Below the pieces are notes generated by a model. That model worked only from the letters and a program-made list of their open reading frames with translations, searched no databases and was not told the DNA's origin. The position numbers were made by a program, and so were the translations under genes. This document shows positions 26,925-36,806 of a stretch of DNA of 64,000 bases, in pieces. This DNA is from an uncultured Rhodospirillales bacterium. GTDB taxonomy: Bacteria; Pseudomonadota; Alphaproteobacteria; Rhodospirillales; JABHCV01. Position 1 is the first letter of the stretch. Each line of letters begins with the position of its first letter. Location of the stretch: contig CALKND010000017.1 of NCBI GenBank assembly GCA_938092065.1, positions 124,001 to 188,000 on the forward strand, in the 5' to 3' direction.

Positions 26925-27563
26925 TTAAGTTGCTTCAGTTGGAGAACTGCCCGGATTTGTGGGTGCTCCGCTATCTGAGAAAACATCACCAATATCATCT
27001 AAAATCTTTTCAGTTCCCAAGGGAGCAGAAGTTGGTTCTGCATTGACTTCTTCAGAAAATTCACTGTTAAACTTATCCTGCTTATCAATTTTATCCTGTG
27101 TCGTAGCGACGATATCGCCCCATTCCTCAATAAGCTTGTGCTGAACTGAGCGAAGGCTAGAAATTCTGCTTTGAGCGAGAACTGTGATGAATGTTGCAAT
27201 GATTGGCGGAAGGGACTGAAAGACCATCCAGCCAAAAGCCGAAGCCCCATAAATAACAACTAACGAAAATACATCAGTTAGAATTAGTATTGCTGCGTCC
27301 ATGGAGTTATCACCAGTCCACAAATTAATCAAATAAGGTAATACTCCACACATATTAAAGCTGCCAACGCAGAAGACGGCATTTTTTTCAGGTGTCCTAT
27401 CAACAATGAATGCAACAAATGTTGGCAGCAAGGCAAAGACAATGACCATCACGGATGGTAACGACATCACAACCATGACAATGAAAACTACTGACAGATA
27501 TAGCGTTAGTTGGTTTCGTTTGAAAAACCCCGCTTGTTTGGGTGTTTGAGATTTCTTGACCAT
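26925..27563 (-). CDS. Membrane protein of unknown function, partner of pseudokinase
   Basis: The 212-residue product has four hydrophobic segments between residues 16 and 130 (for instance LTLYLSVVFIVMVVMSLPSVMVIVF) and a hydrophilic C-terminal tail rich in Glu, Asp, Ser and Pro (from about residue 150), likely disordered and cytoplasmic. It begins five bases after the pseudokinase gene ends and so is probably co-translated. I do not recognise the family; no catalytic motif is visible. Confidence 0.7.
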   Translation of the reverse strand: MVKKSQTPKQAGFFKRNQLTLYLSVVFIVMVVMSLPSVMVIVFALLPTFVAFIVDRTPEKNAVFCVGSFNMCGVLPYLINLWTGDNSMDAAILILTDVFSLVVIYGASAFGWMVFQSLPPIIATFITVLAQSRISSLRSVQHKLIEEWGDIVATTQDKIDKQDKFNSEFSEEVNAEPTSAPLGTEKILDDIGDVFSDSGAPTNPGSSPTEAT

Positions 27564-27568
27564 GATGT

Positions 27569-29629
27569 TTATGAAATCTCCGAGAGGAAAAGGATCGTAA
27601 CGAAGATCATAAGGACAACAAGAGACGTCAAGGCGGAAAATTTTTGCCCCTGTTCAACCGCTGCTTCCGGTGATGACAGATCTCCGGATTTTATATCCTG
27701 TATCTGTTCTTCAACCATGTTGTATTCTAAACAGGCGTCTTCAAAGTCTTGTGTATCTTGTTGGCGTATTTCAGGATTGTCTACTAGATTAAGAAGTTCA
27801 AGCAAGCTGCCTTGACGTGCAATATCGGGTATTTCTTTTTCGATTCTTGTCCGTGTGAAAAGGTTGAAGTAGGTTTCCACAGTAGGTCCCAATAGGCTAC
27901 CGACCCAGCTTGTTAAGGCACATAAAGGTCGGTCGCTTATCCTTGATTGCAGTAAAGCTAACAAGCTAAGCATGCCAATCAGAAATGAAGAATTTTTTTG
28001 TTCTGAGAGAGCACTCAATTGTTTTTCTACAGACGTTCCAAAGCGGGCAGCAATAAAAGCTGTTACATGGCGGTCAAGAGGACGCAGTTTTTTGTCTGTT
28101 CGATCGGCGGCATTATCTAGAGCGGGGAGTAATTCTTTGACGTCTACGACGCATTGTTCTGTGATCAAAGAGCTTTGACAGGGGAGTGAACTGTTAAGTT
28201 CGTAAAGGCACCGTTCAATACCAAACCCTGGACCAACAGATTTTAAGATACCTAACATTTTCCTAAAAATGATCTGAAATTTGTAGGAACTGTTATCACG
28301 AGCCTTTGCAGAGGGAGCTTCGTACCAAATCTTTGGAAGGTTGTATCTGAGCACCTCTGCAGCAGTTTGCATAGTATTACGCCGAAGTAGTTCGACGGCC
28401 AAAGTTGCGCCGTAGCCATCAGGTATGAAAGAAAGGCCTTTGAAGCGAATGGGACCGAGTGGGTCCATGAGGATAGATGCTTTGGTGACGATATGGTCAT
28501 CGTTGCTGCGGGCTTCATTTTCATGGGTGGTTGCAGCGACAGCAATAGCATTAATATTAGATGCTAAGTCCTTTTCACCCAAGCTATCTCTTAACCATAT
28601 CTCTAGCTCTTCATCCTTAATTTCTTTAGCGCCTTCCTTGACATTTTTAGTAAAAGCATGAGCTAGAACTCGTGGGTTGAAGTAACTCTTTTCCATAAAA
28701 ATATATGGTTGAGTGGCCCTCCTTGGCGACACATGTTTTTTAGAGTTTTGTTTTTTACCATTGAGCCATTGGGACATTTCATTGAGCCCCCAACGTTCAT
28801 CGAGGTCTTCAATAAGAAAACCACGCAGTGGTTCTTGAATTGAGCTGAATATTCTGCGATTGCCACATAGGGCACTGTAGGTCCCTTCCTCAATTTTTGC
28901 CGTAAACAATTCTTCTAGAGTTTCGTATTCAAGAATTCTCTCGCCAAGAATAAGAACAATAATTGTTACACCAAAGGCATAAAGGTCATCACTTAAGTCG
29001 CCAGCACCCCGGCCACTGGGAGAAGCCATGGCACGGTGGGCAGGCTCGTATATAATAGGCTGGTCAAATCCTGGCGGGCATGTAATGCAGTCGCCAAGGA
29101 CAACTTGTCGGTGTTCATTGTCCATAAAGAATAAATTTTCGGCTCGTATCTCTCGGTGTGTTATATTATTGGCGTCCAGATGCTCAATAGCTCGGAAAAC
29201 TGGGTCTAGGATAATGCTTTGAAAGTTATCCTCACCGAGTTTGAAGTCACCGCGTTTGATGGCCCCTATTATGCTTCCTCCCATAGGACGCTCATAAATC
29301 ATTATAATGGTTTTCTGGTTAATTAGAGGCCAAAATGCCACATCCCACGTCACCAGCGTCATAATTCCTATGTGGTCCATGCTGATTAATTCTGGAGCGT
29401 GTTCCAAGCGAACTGGGAGGCCTGGGATACAAACAAGAGCAAACAGTTGTTTATCCCTATTGCGCGCATCACTAACTTCATAAGCCTTTGCTGAAGGCAA
29501 ACTAAGTTCAATTAAAGGTGTATCTTCATCGACCAAATAGTGGCCTTTGATAAGGACCGGGTCGGACTGTTCCGCCACTTGGTCACCTGCACCATTTTCT
29601 TGGGGCGAGATAGCCATCGTTTTTTCCAA
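27569..29629 (-). CDS. Kinase-fold protein, predicted pseudokinase, C-terminal tail anchor
   Basis: The N-terminal 300 residues resemble a Ser/Thr kinase fold. The catalytic loop is THREIRAEN: the HRD Asp is Glu160 and the usual Lys is Arg162, while Asn165 remains. The DFG motif is GDC (residues 179-181), and SDDLYAFG keeps the structural Asp of subdomain IX. No Lys-Glu ATP pair is obvious. Beyond residue 300 comes a long helical region of unknown fold, then a single C-terminal helix (LTSLVVLMIFVTILFL), giving a tail anchor. Start ATG 29629 has an in-frame alternative four codons later. Overall role unknown; signalling at the membrane is inferred. Confidence 0.7.
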   Translation of the reverse strand: MEKTMAISPQENGAGDQVAEQSDPVLIKGHYLVDEDTPLIELSLPSAKAYEVSDARNRDKQLFALVCIPGLPVRLEHAPELISMDHIGIMTLVTWDVAFWPLINQKTIIMIYERPMGGSIIGAIKRGDFKLGEDNFQSIILDPVFRAIEHLDANNITHREIRAENLFFMDNEHRQVVLGDCITCPPGFDQPIIYEPAHRAMASPSGRGAGDLSDDLYAFGVTIIVLILGERILEYETLEELFTAKIEEGTYSALCGNRRIFSSIQEPLRGFLIEDLDERWGLNEMSQWLNGKKQNSKKHVSPRRATQPYIFMEKSYFNPRVLAHAFTKNVKEGAKEIKDEELEIWLRDSLGEKDLASNINAIAVAATTHENEARSNDDHIVTKASILMDPLGPIRFKGLSFIPDGYGATLAVELLRRNTMQTAAEVLRYNLPKIWYEAPSAKARDNSSYKFQIIFRKMLGILKSVGPGFGIERCLYELNSSLPCQSSLITEQCVVDVKELLPALDNAADRTDKKLRPLDRHVTAFIAARFGTSVEKQLSALSEQKNSSFLIGMLSLLALLQSRISDRPLCALTSWVGSLLGPTVETYFNLFTRTRIEKEIPDIARQGSLLELLNLVDNPEIRQQDTQDFEDACLEYNMVEEQIQDIKSGDLSSPEAAVEQGQKFSALTSLVVLMIFVTILFLSEIS

Positions 29630-29746
29630 ACAAAGGAGCTGTTGTCTTGCCTTCTGGCAGACTTAAAAATTTCTTAATTGTAACGTTTATAGGCTTGATA
29701 AACAATTAAAATTTTAAAATTAATGTTTCGAATTTAGTGTCTTATC

Positions 29747-31039
29747 TCAACCTATAAATGGATCATGAACAAGAATAGATGCTTCACGTTCTGGGCCTGT
29801 CGAAAGCAAAGCAACAGGAGCCTCAATAAGTTCCTCAATCCGGCGGATATATTGGACGGCTGTTGCCGGTAGCTCGGCCCACGAGCGTGCGCCCTCAGTG
29901 GTGTCAGCCCACCCTTCCATACTTTCATAAATGGCTTCAACTTTTTGTTGCTTGACAGTCGAAGCTGGTAGATGATCATAGAACTTTCCATCAATGCGGT
30001 AGCCTGTGCAGAGCTTTATCTCGTCCATGCCGTCAAGGACATCAATTTTAGTAAGGGCTATACCATTAATTCCGTTAACCTTTACAGCTTGGCGAACCAG
30101 AACGGCATCAAACCAGCCACAACGACGAGGTCTTCCAGTAACAGTTCCAAACTCCCGACCGCGTTTACCGAGGCCTTGTCCAACTTTATCTTCAAGTTCA
30201 GTGGGAAATGGTCCACTACCGACACGGGTTGTGTAGGCTTTGGTGATGCCAAGAACGTAATCAATGGTTCCAGGCCCTTGTCCTGACCCTGCTGCAGCTT
30301 GTCCTGCGACAACACTGGAAGATGTTACAAATGGATAGGTCCCATGGTCAATGTCGAGCATGGTACCCTGTGCCCCTTCAAAGAGTATTCGTTTGCCTAA
30401 TTTTCTAGCCTCATCGAGTTTTTTCCACACGGCATCGGCATATGGCAGCAGCTTTGGTGCCAGCTCTATTAGTTGCCCAAGCAGGTTATTTCCGTCAATT
30501 TCTTCCATGCCCAAGCCACGTAGTAGGGCATTATGGTGAAAAAGTAATTTATTAATTTTATCATCAAGTACTTCCGGGTCTGCTAGGTCGCCAACACGAA
30601 TAGCGCGCCTAGCAACCTTATCCTCATAAGCTGGGCCAATTCCGCGTCCCGTAGTTCCTATCTTGGCCTTTCCCAAGGCCTCTTCGCGAGCCCTGTCAAG
30701 GTTTCCATGCAAGGGTAGGATCAGTGGAGCGTTGTCAGCAATACATAAATTTTCGGGGGAAATATTGATATCTTGTTTGCGGATACTATCTATTTCTTTG
30801 AGCAGAGCCCATGGATCAAGAACTACGCCATTGCCAATGATGGATAATTTTCCACCTCGCACAACGCCAGAAGGGAGCATATTCAGTTTATAAGTGACCC
30901 CATCAATGACGAGAGTATGCCCAGCGTTATGACCGCCTTGAAAGCGGACGACAACATCAGCTCTTTCAGAGAGCCAATCAACTATTTTCCCTTTTCCTTC
31001 GTCGCCCCATTGCGAGCCGACTACCACTACATTGGCCAT
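29747..31039 (-). CDS. purA: Adenylosuccinate synthetase
   Basis: PurA joins IMP and aspartate using GTP, the first AMP-specific step of purine synthesis. The 430-residue protein begins with the P-loop segment [10 protein letters not shown] and has GHNAGHT, the IMP loop [14 protein letters not shown] and the late GTP site TKIDVLDG. All are complete, and length is standard. It follows hisZ by 29 bases on the same strand, so the two may be co-transcribed. Confidence 0.97.
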   Translation of the reverse strand: MANVVVVGSQWGDEGKGKIVDWLSERADVVVRFQGGHNAGHTLVIDGVTYKLNMLPSGVVRGGKLSIIGNGVVLDPWALLKEIDSIRKQDINISPENLCIADNAPLILPLHGNLDRAREEALGKAKIGTTGRGIGPAYEDKVARRAIRVGDLADPEVLDDKINKLLFHHNALLRGLGMEEIDGNNLLGQLIELAPKLLPYADAVWKKLDEARKLGKRILFEGAQGTMLDIDHGTYPFVTSSSVVAGQAAAGSGQGPGTIDYVLGITKAYTTRVGSGPFPTELEDKVGQGLGKRGREFGTVTGRPRRCGWFDAVLVRQAVKVNGINGIALTKIDVLDGMDEIKLCTGYRIDGKFYDHLPASTVKQQKVEAIYESMEGWADTTEGARSWAELPATAVQYIRRIEELIEAPVALLSTGPEREASILVHDPFIG

Positions 31040-31068
31040 AACAAGAACTTCCTTTAATTGACTACAAT

Positions 31069-32232
31069 TTATATCTTTTGAATTATTCCATTAGATAAAA
31101 AGTGAGAACAGTCTAGACGACTTGCTTCTGCCTTATCGCCACCATTGGATTCTAACCCAGTCACAGTAATCCAGCCTTCGCAACGAAATTTGCGAGCTAG
31201 ACCAATATCCGTTGCAGTTGGAAGGTATAGACGATTTTCTTTTAGAGTGGCAGGCATAGCGCGTAAGACACTATCCATAAACAGGGTAATGCCTGTGGCT
31301 GGCTCGCTTTCCTCTGGCCCTTTACTTCCTGCAAGATAGCGGCCACCCCGGCCAAGCTCGCCCCTTACATTTTTTGCAAAAATAGTGAAGGTAACCCCTG
31401 TGTGGTACTTAAGGCCACGGCTTTCAACTAGGTCAACAGTCAAATTTAGCTTTGGTGCCGCGGAGCGGATATCGTGTATAACCCTTTCTAGGGCGGTGCA
31501 TTCACCAACGGCTGTTTCAGGAAGGTTAAGTTTAGCTAACGACGTTAAGGCGGAGGCGGCAGGTCCGGTTGCTCTCAATATAGTTGTCAATTGGTGCGTT
31601 GCGTCTTGGCCAAGATCTGAAGCAAGGTTAACGATCTTGGATTCATCCTTGCGGTCCAGTGCCGCACGCAATTCTTCTAAAGTTTTATTGTCCAGTTTCA
31701 AATCATGTATGAGCGCAGGAACCAGTGTTGGCAAAGCTATATCAATGGATAAGTTTTCAATGCCAAGGGCATACAATGCCTCGATGGCCATCAAAATAAC
31801 TTCTGCATCTGCAGCGGGGCTCAGGCTTCCAATCAGCTCTGACCCAACCTGGCCAAACTGGCGCTCAGGTCGTATTTGAGTGCCGCGAACTCTAAGGACT
31901 TGCCCCCCGTAACAAAGCCGGATTGGTCTTGTCAACTTTTTCAGTCTTGTCGTAGCAATGCGGGCGACCTGCAAGGTCATATCTGCACGAACGCCCATCA
32001 TACGTTGCGATATTGGATCCATGATGCGAAATGTCTGTTCAGCCATAGCAGCACCGCCACCGCTCAGTAAACTCTCCTCGAATTCAATTAAAGGGGGTTT
32101 GACCCGCTCATAGCCAAAGCTAGAAAAATAAGCAACAATCTGCTCCGACGCCGAAGCTTCTATTTCAGCGTCGGGAGGCAGTACATCACACATACCAGCT
32201 GGAAGTAGGTCTTTATCAGCAAAATCGTTCAT
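31069..32232 (-). CDS. hisZ: ATP phosphoribosyltransferase regulatory subunit
   Basis: HisZ is a catalytically inactive histidyl-tRNA-synthetase paralogue that activates short HisG and carries histidine feedback. The 387-residue product has class II synthetase motifs in the N-terminal part ([18 protein letters not shown] and [13 protein letters not shown]) but no anticodon-binding domain. [11 protein letters not shown] near residue 295 corresponds to motif 3 region. The partner short hisG is at 2678. It lies upstream of purA. Confidence 0.93.
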   Translation of the reverse strand: MNDFADKDLLPAGMCDVLPPDAEIEASASEQIVAYFSSFGYERVKPPLIEFEESLLSGGGAAMAEQTFRIMDPISQRMMGVRADMTLQVARIATTRLKKLTRPIRLCYGGQVLRVRGTQIRPERQFGQVGSELIGSLSPAADAEVILMAIEALYALGIENLSIDIALPTLVPALIHDLKLDNKTLEELRAALDRKDESKIVNLASDLGQDATHQLTTILRATGPAASALTSLAKLNLPETAVGECTALERVIHDIRSAAPKLNLTVDLVESRGLKYHTGVTFTIFAKNVRGELGRGGRYLAGSKGPEESEPATGITLFMDSVLRAMPATLKENRLYLPTATDIGLARKFRCEGWITVTGLESNGGDKAEASRLDCSHFLSNGIIQKI

Positions 32233-32337
32233 AACACTTAATTTGACGCGTTATTTAAGGGAAGGTGAAAGTTAACCAAACTAAAGTGGTTATTACTCGG
32301 AATCCTCACAAACGGCAAATGGAAAAAAACAAAAGGA

Positions 32338-32955
32338 TTAGAACAAGTCAAATATTTGACTTGTGACTTTTTTACCCATTCTATTAACCACTTCTGGAAC
32401 CATAGCCAAGATGAGGTCCCCACCACCTGAGCGGCTCTGATTGGTTGTAGCCCATGCTTTCCAGTAGTGTTTTCCATTAGTGCGATTGACGATTGAAACA
32501 TCAAGACGGAAATGACCGATCGTCTTGAGAGAGGTTTCTCCCTTACCTTCATTGAACATGCCGCCTGAATTGCTGTCAAACAGATTGAAGCGCATTCTCG
32601 CATTTTCACCGCCCTCGCGGCCGCCATGGGCATCCAGTTCTAAGATGGATCGTCTGTTCCTAGTTGTATAAGAGCTAAGTTCATTATTCGTACCAAAAGT
32701 GATAACTAAAGGAGCATTCTTGCTAATGGAGAAACCTTCGGTTTTCAGATGGTGCTCAAATTTTTGTTTTAAAACCATATTCTGATATGAATCATCCATG
32801 GGCCTTACGCTAAAGGCTGTCTTATATGGCAGTGCTTTAAAGGAAATAGCGTTCATCAATCCTTTTCCAGGAGCTTGTGCTTGAACAACTTTTGAAGATT
32901 GTACAAGCATGCCCAGTGAAAATAAAAAGATAAAAATAACAAAACGGCGCTCCAT
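32338..32955 (-). CDS. Secreted protein, DUF4136-like
   Basis: The 205-residue product has a signal peptide (VIFIFLFSLGMLVQSSKVVQA) and a beta-rich domain with an alternation of hydrophobic strands. The pattern of FEHHLKTEGFSISKNAPLVITF and HYWKAWATT, ending VNRMGKKVTSQIF, resembles DUF4136-type envelope proteins, but identity is weak. No lipobox Cys follows the signal, so it should be free in the periplasm or outer-membrane associated. It lies alone upstream of hisZ. Confidence 0.6.
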   Translation of the reverse strand: MERRFVIFIFLFSLGMLVQSSKVVQAQAPGKGLMNAISFKALPYKTAFSVRPMDDSYQNMVLKQKFEHHLKTEGFSISKNAPLVITFGTNNELSSYTTRNRRSILELDAHGGREGGENARMRFNLFDSNSGGMFNEGKGETSLKTIGHFRLDVSIVNRTNGKHYWKAWATTNQSRSGGGDLILAMVPEVVNRMGKKVTSQIFDLF

Positions 32956-33159
32956 CTACAAACCTTTCAAATCAAAAAACGTATGTTTTTTCATAATGCT
33001 AAAGTTAATTATTCGTGGGCAATAGCTTTCTGTCAACAGCTGAAAGCAGGAGAAATGTTTTGTTAAAGAATTTAATCTAATTTGTATTTTGTCTTTATGT
33101 ATTTGGGCAATGATTTCTATCGGAGTGGAACGTGGTTTTTTGGGGTAAGGAGTAAATCA

Positions 33160-33276
33160 ATGTTTGCATTCAATGAAACAATTCAACAACTAAAAATATT
33201 TCGACCAACGGGAATGTTTGGATTTGGTTTTATCTCGGGGTTTACAGGCGGTTTTGCTTTATTATTTTTTGCCTGA
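33160..33276 (+). CDS. 38-aa small membrane protein
   Basis: ATG 33160 is preceded by a strong ribosome site (aaggag, eight bases before). The product is 38 residues with one Gly/Phe-rich helix (MFGFGFISGFTGGFALLFFA) at the C-terminal end. An in-frame start at 33082 would add 26 residues but has no ribosome site. The gene lies between two convergent or divergent minus-strand genes and has no recognised family. Confidence 0.5.
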   Translation: MFAFNETIQQLKIFRPTGMFGFGFISGFTGGFALLFFA

Positions 33277-33298
33277 AGCGGTTTTCTTTTTATAAAAT

Positions 33299-35290
33299 TT
33301 AATTAAATGTGACTGATAATGGACTGCTCTCAGCTGGCCAAACACCAGCTTCTAAAACCGTTGATTCTTCAAATACGAGATAGCTGCGACGTCCGTAATG
33401 GGGCAGAGGTCTGAGCAGGTTATGTAAGGCCTGAGGGCTACTAGCCTCAATGACTATTAGAGGCTGAGGTGCTCCATTATTGGATTTGCGACGAGCTGCC
33501 CAGACTCTAGCTGAGCCACGGCCCTGCAGGGCTTTTGGAGTAGTCGGAAAATTATTTTGATGAAGAAATTTCTCTACTTCTTGTGCTTTTCCTATAATCA
33601 ACACAGGTCCATTATACTCAGATATTTGCGAGGCTTTTATAAAGTTGGGGGGAGTATCCATCATTTTTGTTGCTAGCTGTTTTGCTACCTTCTTCATAAC
33701 TTTATCCGTGCTGATCAAAATGGCAACTGAGTTGGCGCTTAATGTGGTGTCACGTAAAATTGGTACTGTTTTAGAGGTGTCAAGTCGGCGGAATATATCA
33801 AAGCCGGGATCAACACTAATAGATATTGGTGCTTCTGATAGTTGCAAATCTATTTGTGAAACTTTGTCACTGATGCTTGCTCGGAACAGTTCCTCTCCAT
33901 TTTTGGTAGTAAGTTTGATTGGAACATTCAAAAGATAGGGCGGACCTTGTTGTGATAAAGTAAAGGAGATTTTATTTGCCTTGAGATTGACGTTAGACAT
34001 CTTCAGCCTTGGTGCGCCACTTCGGTCGATCCACTGCTCGAAGAAAGTTTGTAAATTCAAATTTGATATTTTTTCGAAGGCCTTTTGGATATCTTCCCAG
34101 CTTGCCGTTTGAAACCGGTGTTGGTCCCAAAACCATCGGATGCTATGCTTGAAATTCTCTTTTCCAACCTTGTCTAAAAGCATATGAAAAAAGAAGGCGG
34201 CCTTATTATATCCAATGATTTGACTGGCATCGTGGTCGCGGCCAATGAATGATCGGACAGAATGATCACGCTGCGGCGGAAGGGCGGCATAATCCCGCAA
34301 CCATTCTGTTCTCATACGTTTAGCGTTACCCGCTTCGCGCTTTTCAGAAAGAGCGTAGTCTGCCATGTATGTGGTTAAACCTTCCGCCCAGTTACCTTTT
34401 TTATAGTCAATTTTAACCCCATTACCCCACCAGTTATGAAGTACTTCATGGCCCAGCGAAGTGAAGCGGATAAAGGGAAGTCTTAAGACCCTTTCACCCA
34501 TGTAGGTCATTCCAGAAAATCCAAGCCCAACTGGTAATGGTCCCGAAACTATACTAAAAGAGGAAAATGGATAGTCGCCGATTAATTCTTCAAAGTAATC
34601 AATGTGCCTAGCTGTAGATTTCAGATATTTGTCTGACAGATCGGCTAGTTCCGGCGAAAAATACGTTCTCAGCACAAGTTTTTTATGGCGTCTTTCGTTA
34701 ACAACGAAGGGTCCCGCAATCAATACAATGCCAACTGTCGAAATTTCAGATTCAAAAACGGCACTATAGAAACCATCTTTGGATCGCTCTTCAATCAGTC
34801 GACCGGGAACTATGGCCTTGTGCGGTTCGGGCAAAGTTAGAGACAAGTGATAAGAAGCTGCAATGCCTTCCACATAGGGATGCCAGGCAGACCAGGGAGA
34901 CAGATAGCTTCCCTTTTCGGATGCTATTAAAGGCATCCTGCGCGCGCCCCCCCTCATTGGAGGTAATCTAGTTAGAAAGCCTCTGTATTTTAGTTTGATA
35001 TTATGCTGGTTCTCATTGCCTAACTCTACACGAAGGGTATTCCCTTGACGTTTGTGAACTATAGGCTGCCCATTTTTTTTTATGTTGGTAACAATTAAAT
35101 TTGGGGCAAGTTGAAATATAGCCTCACCGCTTCCCTTAATTTTTAAATTATCGCTAACCTCCAGAACACGTTGCTGGGGGTCTAGGGTAGCTTTTATTGT
35201 GTGATGAATGCTTGTAATGTCAGCTTTGGCACACAAAGGGTCTAAACTGACTAAAAGCATGAATAGAAAACTTAAACAGTAAGCTTTCAT
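33299..35290 (-). CDS. M1-family zinc aminopeptidase-like protein, secreted
   Basis: The 663-residue protein has a signal peptide (LSFLFMLLVSLDPLCAKA), a beta-rich N-terminal domain, and a gluzincin core with HEVLHNWW (His281, Glu282, His285) and Glu303 in GNWAEGLTTYMADY. The second Glu is 18 residues from His285, near the M1 spacing. The typical GAMEN exopeptidase loop is replaced by a GFSGMTYMGE stretch. It should act in the periplasm or at the surface; peptide substrate unknown. It overlaps the ChaN-like gene by four bases. Confidence 0.8.
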   Translation of the reverse strand: MKAYCLSFLFMLLVSLDPLCAKADITSIHHTIKATLDPQQRVLEVSDNLKIKGSGEAIFQLAPNLIVTNIKKNGQPIVHKRQGNTLRVELGNENQHNIKLKYRGFLTRLPPMRGGARRMPLIASEKGSYLSPWSAWHPYVEGIAASYHLSLTLPEPHKAIVPGRLIEERSKDGFYSAVFESEISTVGIVLIAGPFVVNERRHKKLVLRTYFSPELADLSDKYLKSTARHIDYFEELIGDYPFSSFSIVSGPLPVGLGFSGMTYMGERVLRLPFIRFTSLGHEVLHNWWGNGVKIDYKKGNWAEGLTTYMADYALSEKREAGNAKRMRTEWLRDYAALPPQRDHSVRSFIGRDHDASQIIGYNKAAFFFHMLLDKVGKENFKHSIRWFWDQHRFQTASWEDIQKAFEKISNLNLQTFFEQWIDRSGAPRLKMSNVNLKANKISFTLSQQGPPYLLNVPIKLTTKNGEELFRASISDKVSQIDLQLSEAPISISVDPGFDIFRRLDTSKTVPILRDTTLSANSVAILISTDKVMKKVAKQLATKMMDTPPNFIKASQISEYNGPVLIIGKAQEVEKFLHQNNFPTTPKALQGRGSARVWAARRKSNNGAPQPLIVIEASSPQALHNLLRPLPHYGRRSYLVFEESTVLEAGVWPAESSPLSVTFN

Positions 35291-36543
35291 TGAAGAGGTC
35301 TACTCTCGTTCAAAGTCGGAAATTTGGCAATCACATTAAGTTCTTTACCTTCACGAAGAATACGCAAAGGTAAATAAGTTCCTGGCGCTTGATTGTTGAT
35401 AATTGCAACCAGTTCTTTGGATTTGTTTATTTTTGATCCAGCTGCCTGAATGACCAAATCATCTTTTCGAAGCCCACTGAATGCGGCAACGCTCCCGTCA
35501 GCCACTTCAACAATAATTATACCTTGCTCCATAGTTTTGATTTGAACTCCAAGAAGAGGTCGGTATGGTTTTTTCTGTTCTGGAAATGTGTCAACACCGA
35601 AAACTGCATGCGCAACTGGCGTGCCTTCAATGGTTTTTAACCCATCACAGGAAAGTCCTTTATCCCATGGCAACAAAACGGCCCCATTGCTAATTCCCAA
35701 ATTGGTTAATTGGTGGGAAATGCCATATCCGTATTCCACATGCCCACTTCCAACAATAGCAACAACAAGCGGATTTCCACCAGAAGTTCTTGCCCGAGCG
35801 ATAGCTTCAGCCATGGCCCTATCCCAGAAAGTCTGGGCCTCAATAAAATTTGCAAGTTTCTTATTGTCTACTTTATTTGGCGTAGCGTCTCTTTTGTAAA
35901 TCTTGCTGTGTATAGCAAAAGTATTAGTTAGGGATCGTGTATAGCCTTTGGAAGGGGATTTTGGGGTGGAAATTCCACGACGTTGATCTATGGGAATGGA
36001 TGCCCATCCATAGCGGCTGATTTTTTGTATAAGGCTATGCTCAACGTTCAAGGCAAGCATCGGGATGCGGTGCATTCGTGCAAAGTCAAATAGTGGCATA
36101 TAAATGTCAGGATCATAACCCCAAACTTCATTCCAACGGGTCAACTCAAAAAATTTATCCTTGCTTAACTCTCCTCTCGTCCAGCGGTCAAGAATTGGTT
36201 GTAAGGTTCGAGGGAAGGCTTCAAAACCAATAACTATATTTTGATTCCTCCCATATAAGGCTGATAAAAAATGTAACTGCCACCTGTGATGTTCTGCACT
36301 AGTGTGGGTTTCGCCTAACATTATTACGGGTCGTTTATGTAGATCGTTAAGCAGTTGTATTTCTGATATTTTTGAGCCATCTTTGGGAACTTTCCAGTGA
36401 CCGACAGGCACACAAAGGGGGTTGCTTTCCGCCGCATTGCCAAGTGTGGGAATGATTGTCATGCACAGTAAAATGACAAAGATAATCTGACTGGATACAA
36501 GCAATTCCTGACAGTGATTTGATTTCTTTAAATACATAGCCAC
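35287..36543 (-). CDS. ChaN-like protein with C-terminal PDZ domain
   Basis: After an N-terminal signal (FVILLCMTIIPTLGNAA) comes a ChaN/DUF399 domain with the marks VIMLGETHTSAEHHRWQLHFL and VIGFEAFPRTLQPILDRW; ChaN binds haem in Campylobacter. The last 90 residues form a PDZ domain (LLGVQIKTMEQGIIIVEVADGSVAAFSGLRKDDLV). The start may be GTG 36543 or ATG 36537. Its end overlaps the M1 peptidase start by ATGA, suggesting that the two act together in the envelope. The haem link is only from the family. Confidence 0.8.
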   Translation of the reverse strand: MAMYLKKSNHCQELLVSSQIIFVILLCMTIIPTLGNAAESNPLCVPVGHWKVPKDGSKISEIQLLNDLHKRPVIMLGETHTSAEHHRWQLHFLSALYGRNQNIVIGFEAFPRTLQPILDRWTRGELSKDKFFELTRWNEVWGYDPDIYMPLFDFARMHRIPMLALNVEHSLIQKISRYGWASIPIDQRRGISTPKSPSKGYTRSLTNTFAIHSKIYKRDATPNKVDNKKLANFIEAQTFWDRAMAEAIARARTSGGNPLVVAIVGSGHVEYGYGISHQLTNLGISNGAVLLPWDKGLSCDGLKTIEGTPVAHAVFGVDTFPEQKKPYRPLLGVQIKTMEQGIIIVEVADGSVAAFSGLRKDDLVIQAAGSKINKSKELVAIINNQAPGTYLPLRILREGKELNVIAKFPTLNESRPLQ

Positions 36544-36806
36544 TATTCTATAGGTTCTAAATAAAAAAACGCTAATTATACTTTATAGATATTTCCAAAA
36601 ATGAGGAATTGTGGGCTTTTAATTACGAGCTGGAACTTAAAAGTTTAAAAGTCTGCAATGCTATTCATATTAGGAAGCATCATGTGATATTAGGTTGCGT
36701 TAATTTTTTATATAAAGAAAACCTATTGCGCGCGTTTTTTTGACTTAAATCATGCCTAAGTATTTCTTATAAAAAAGAGTGACCGGATGCAGACAAGTGT
36801 AAGTTT

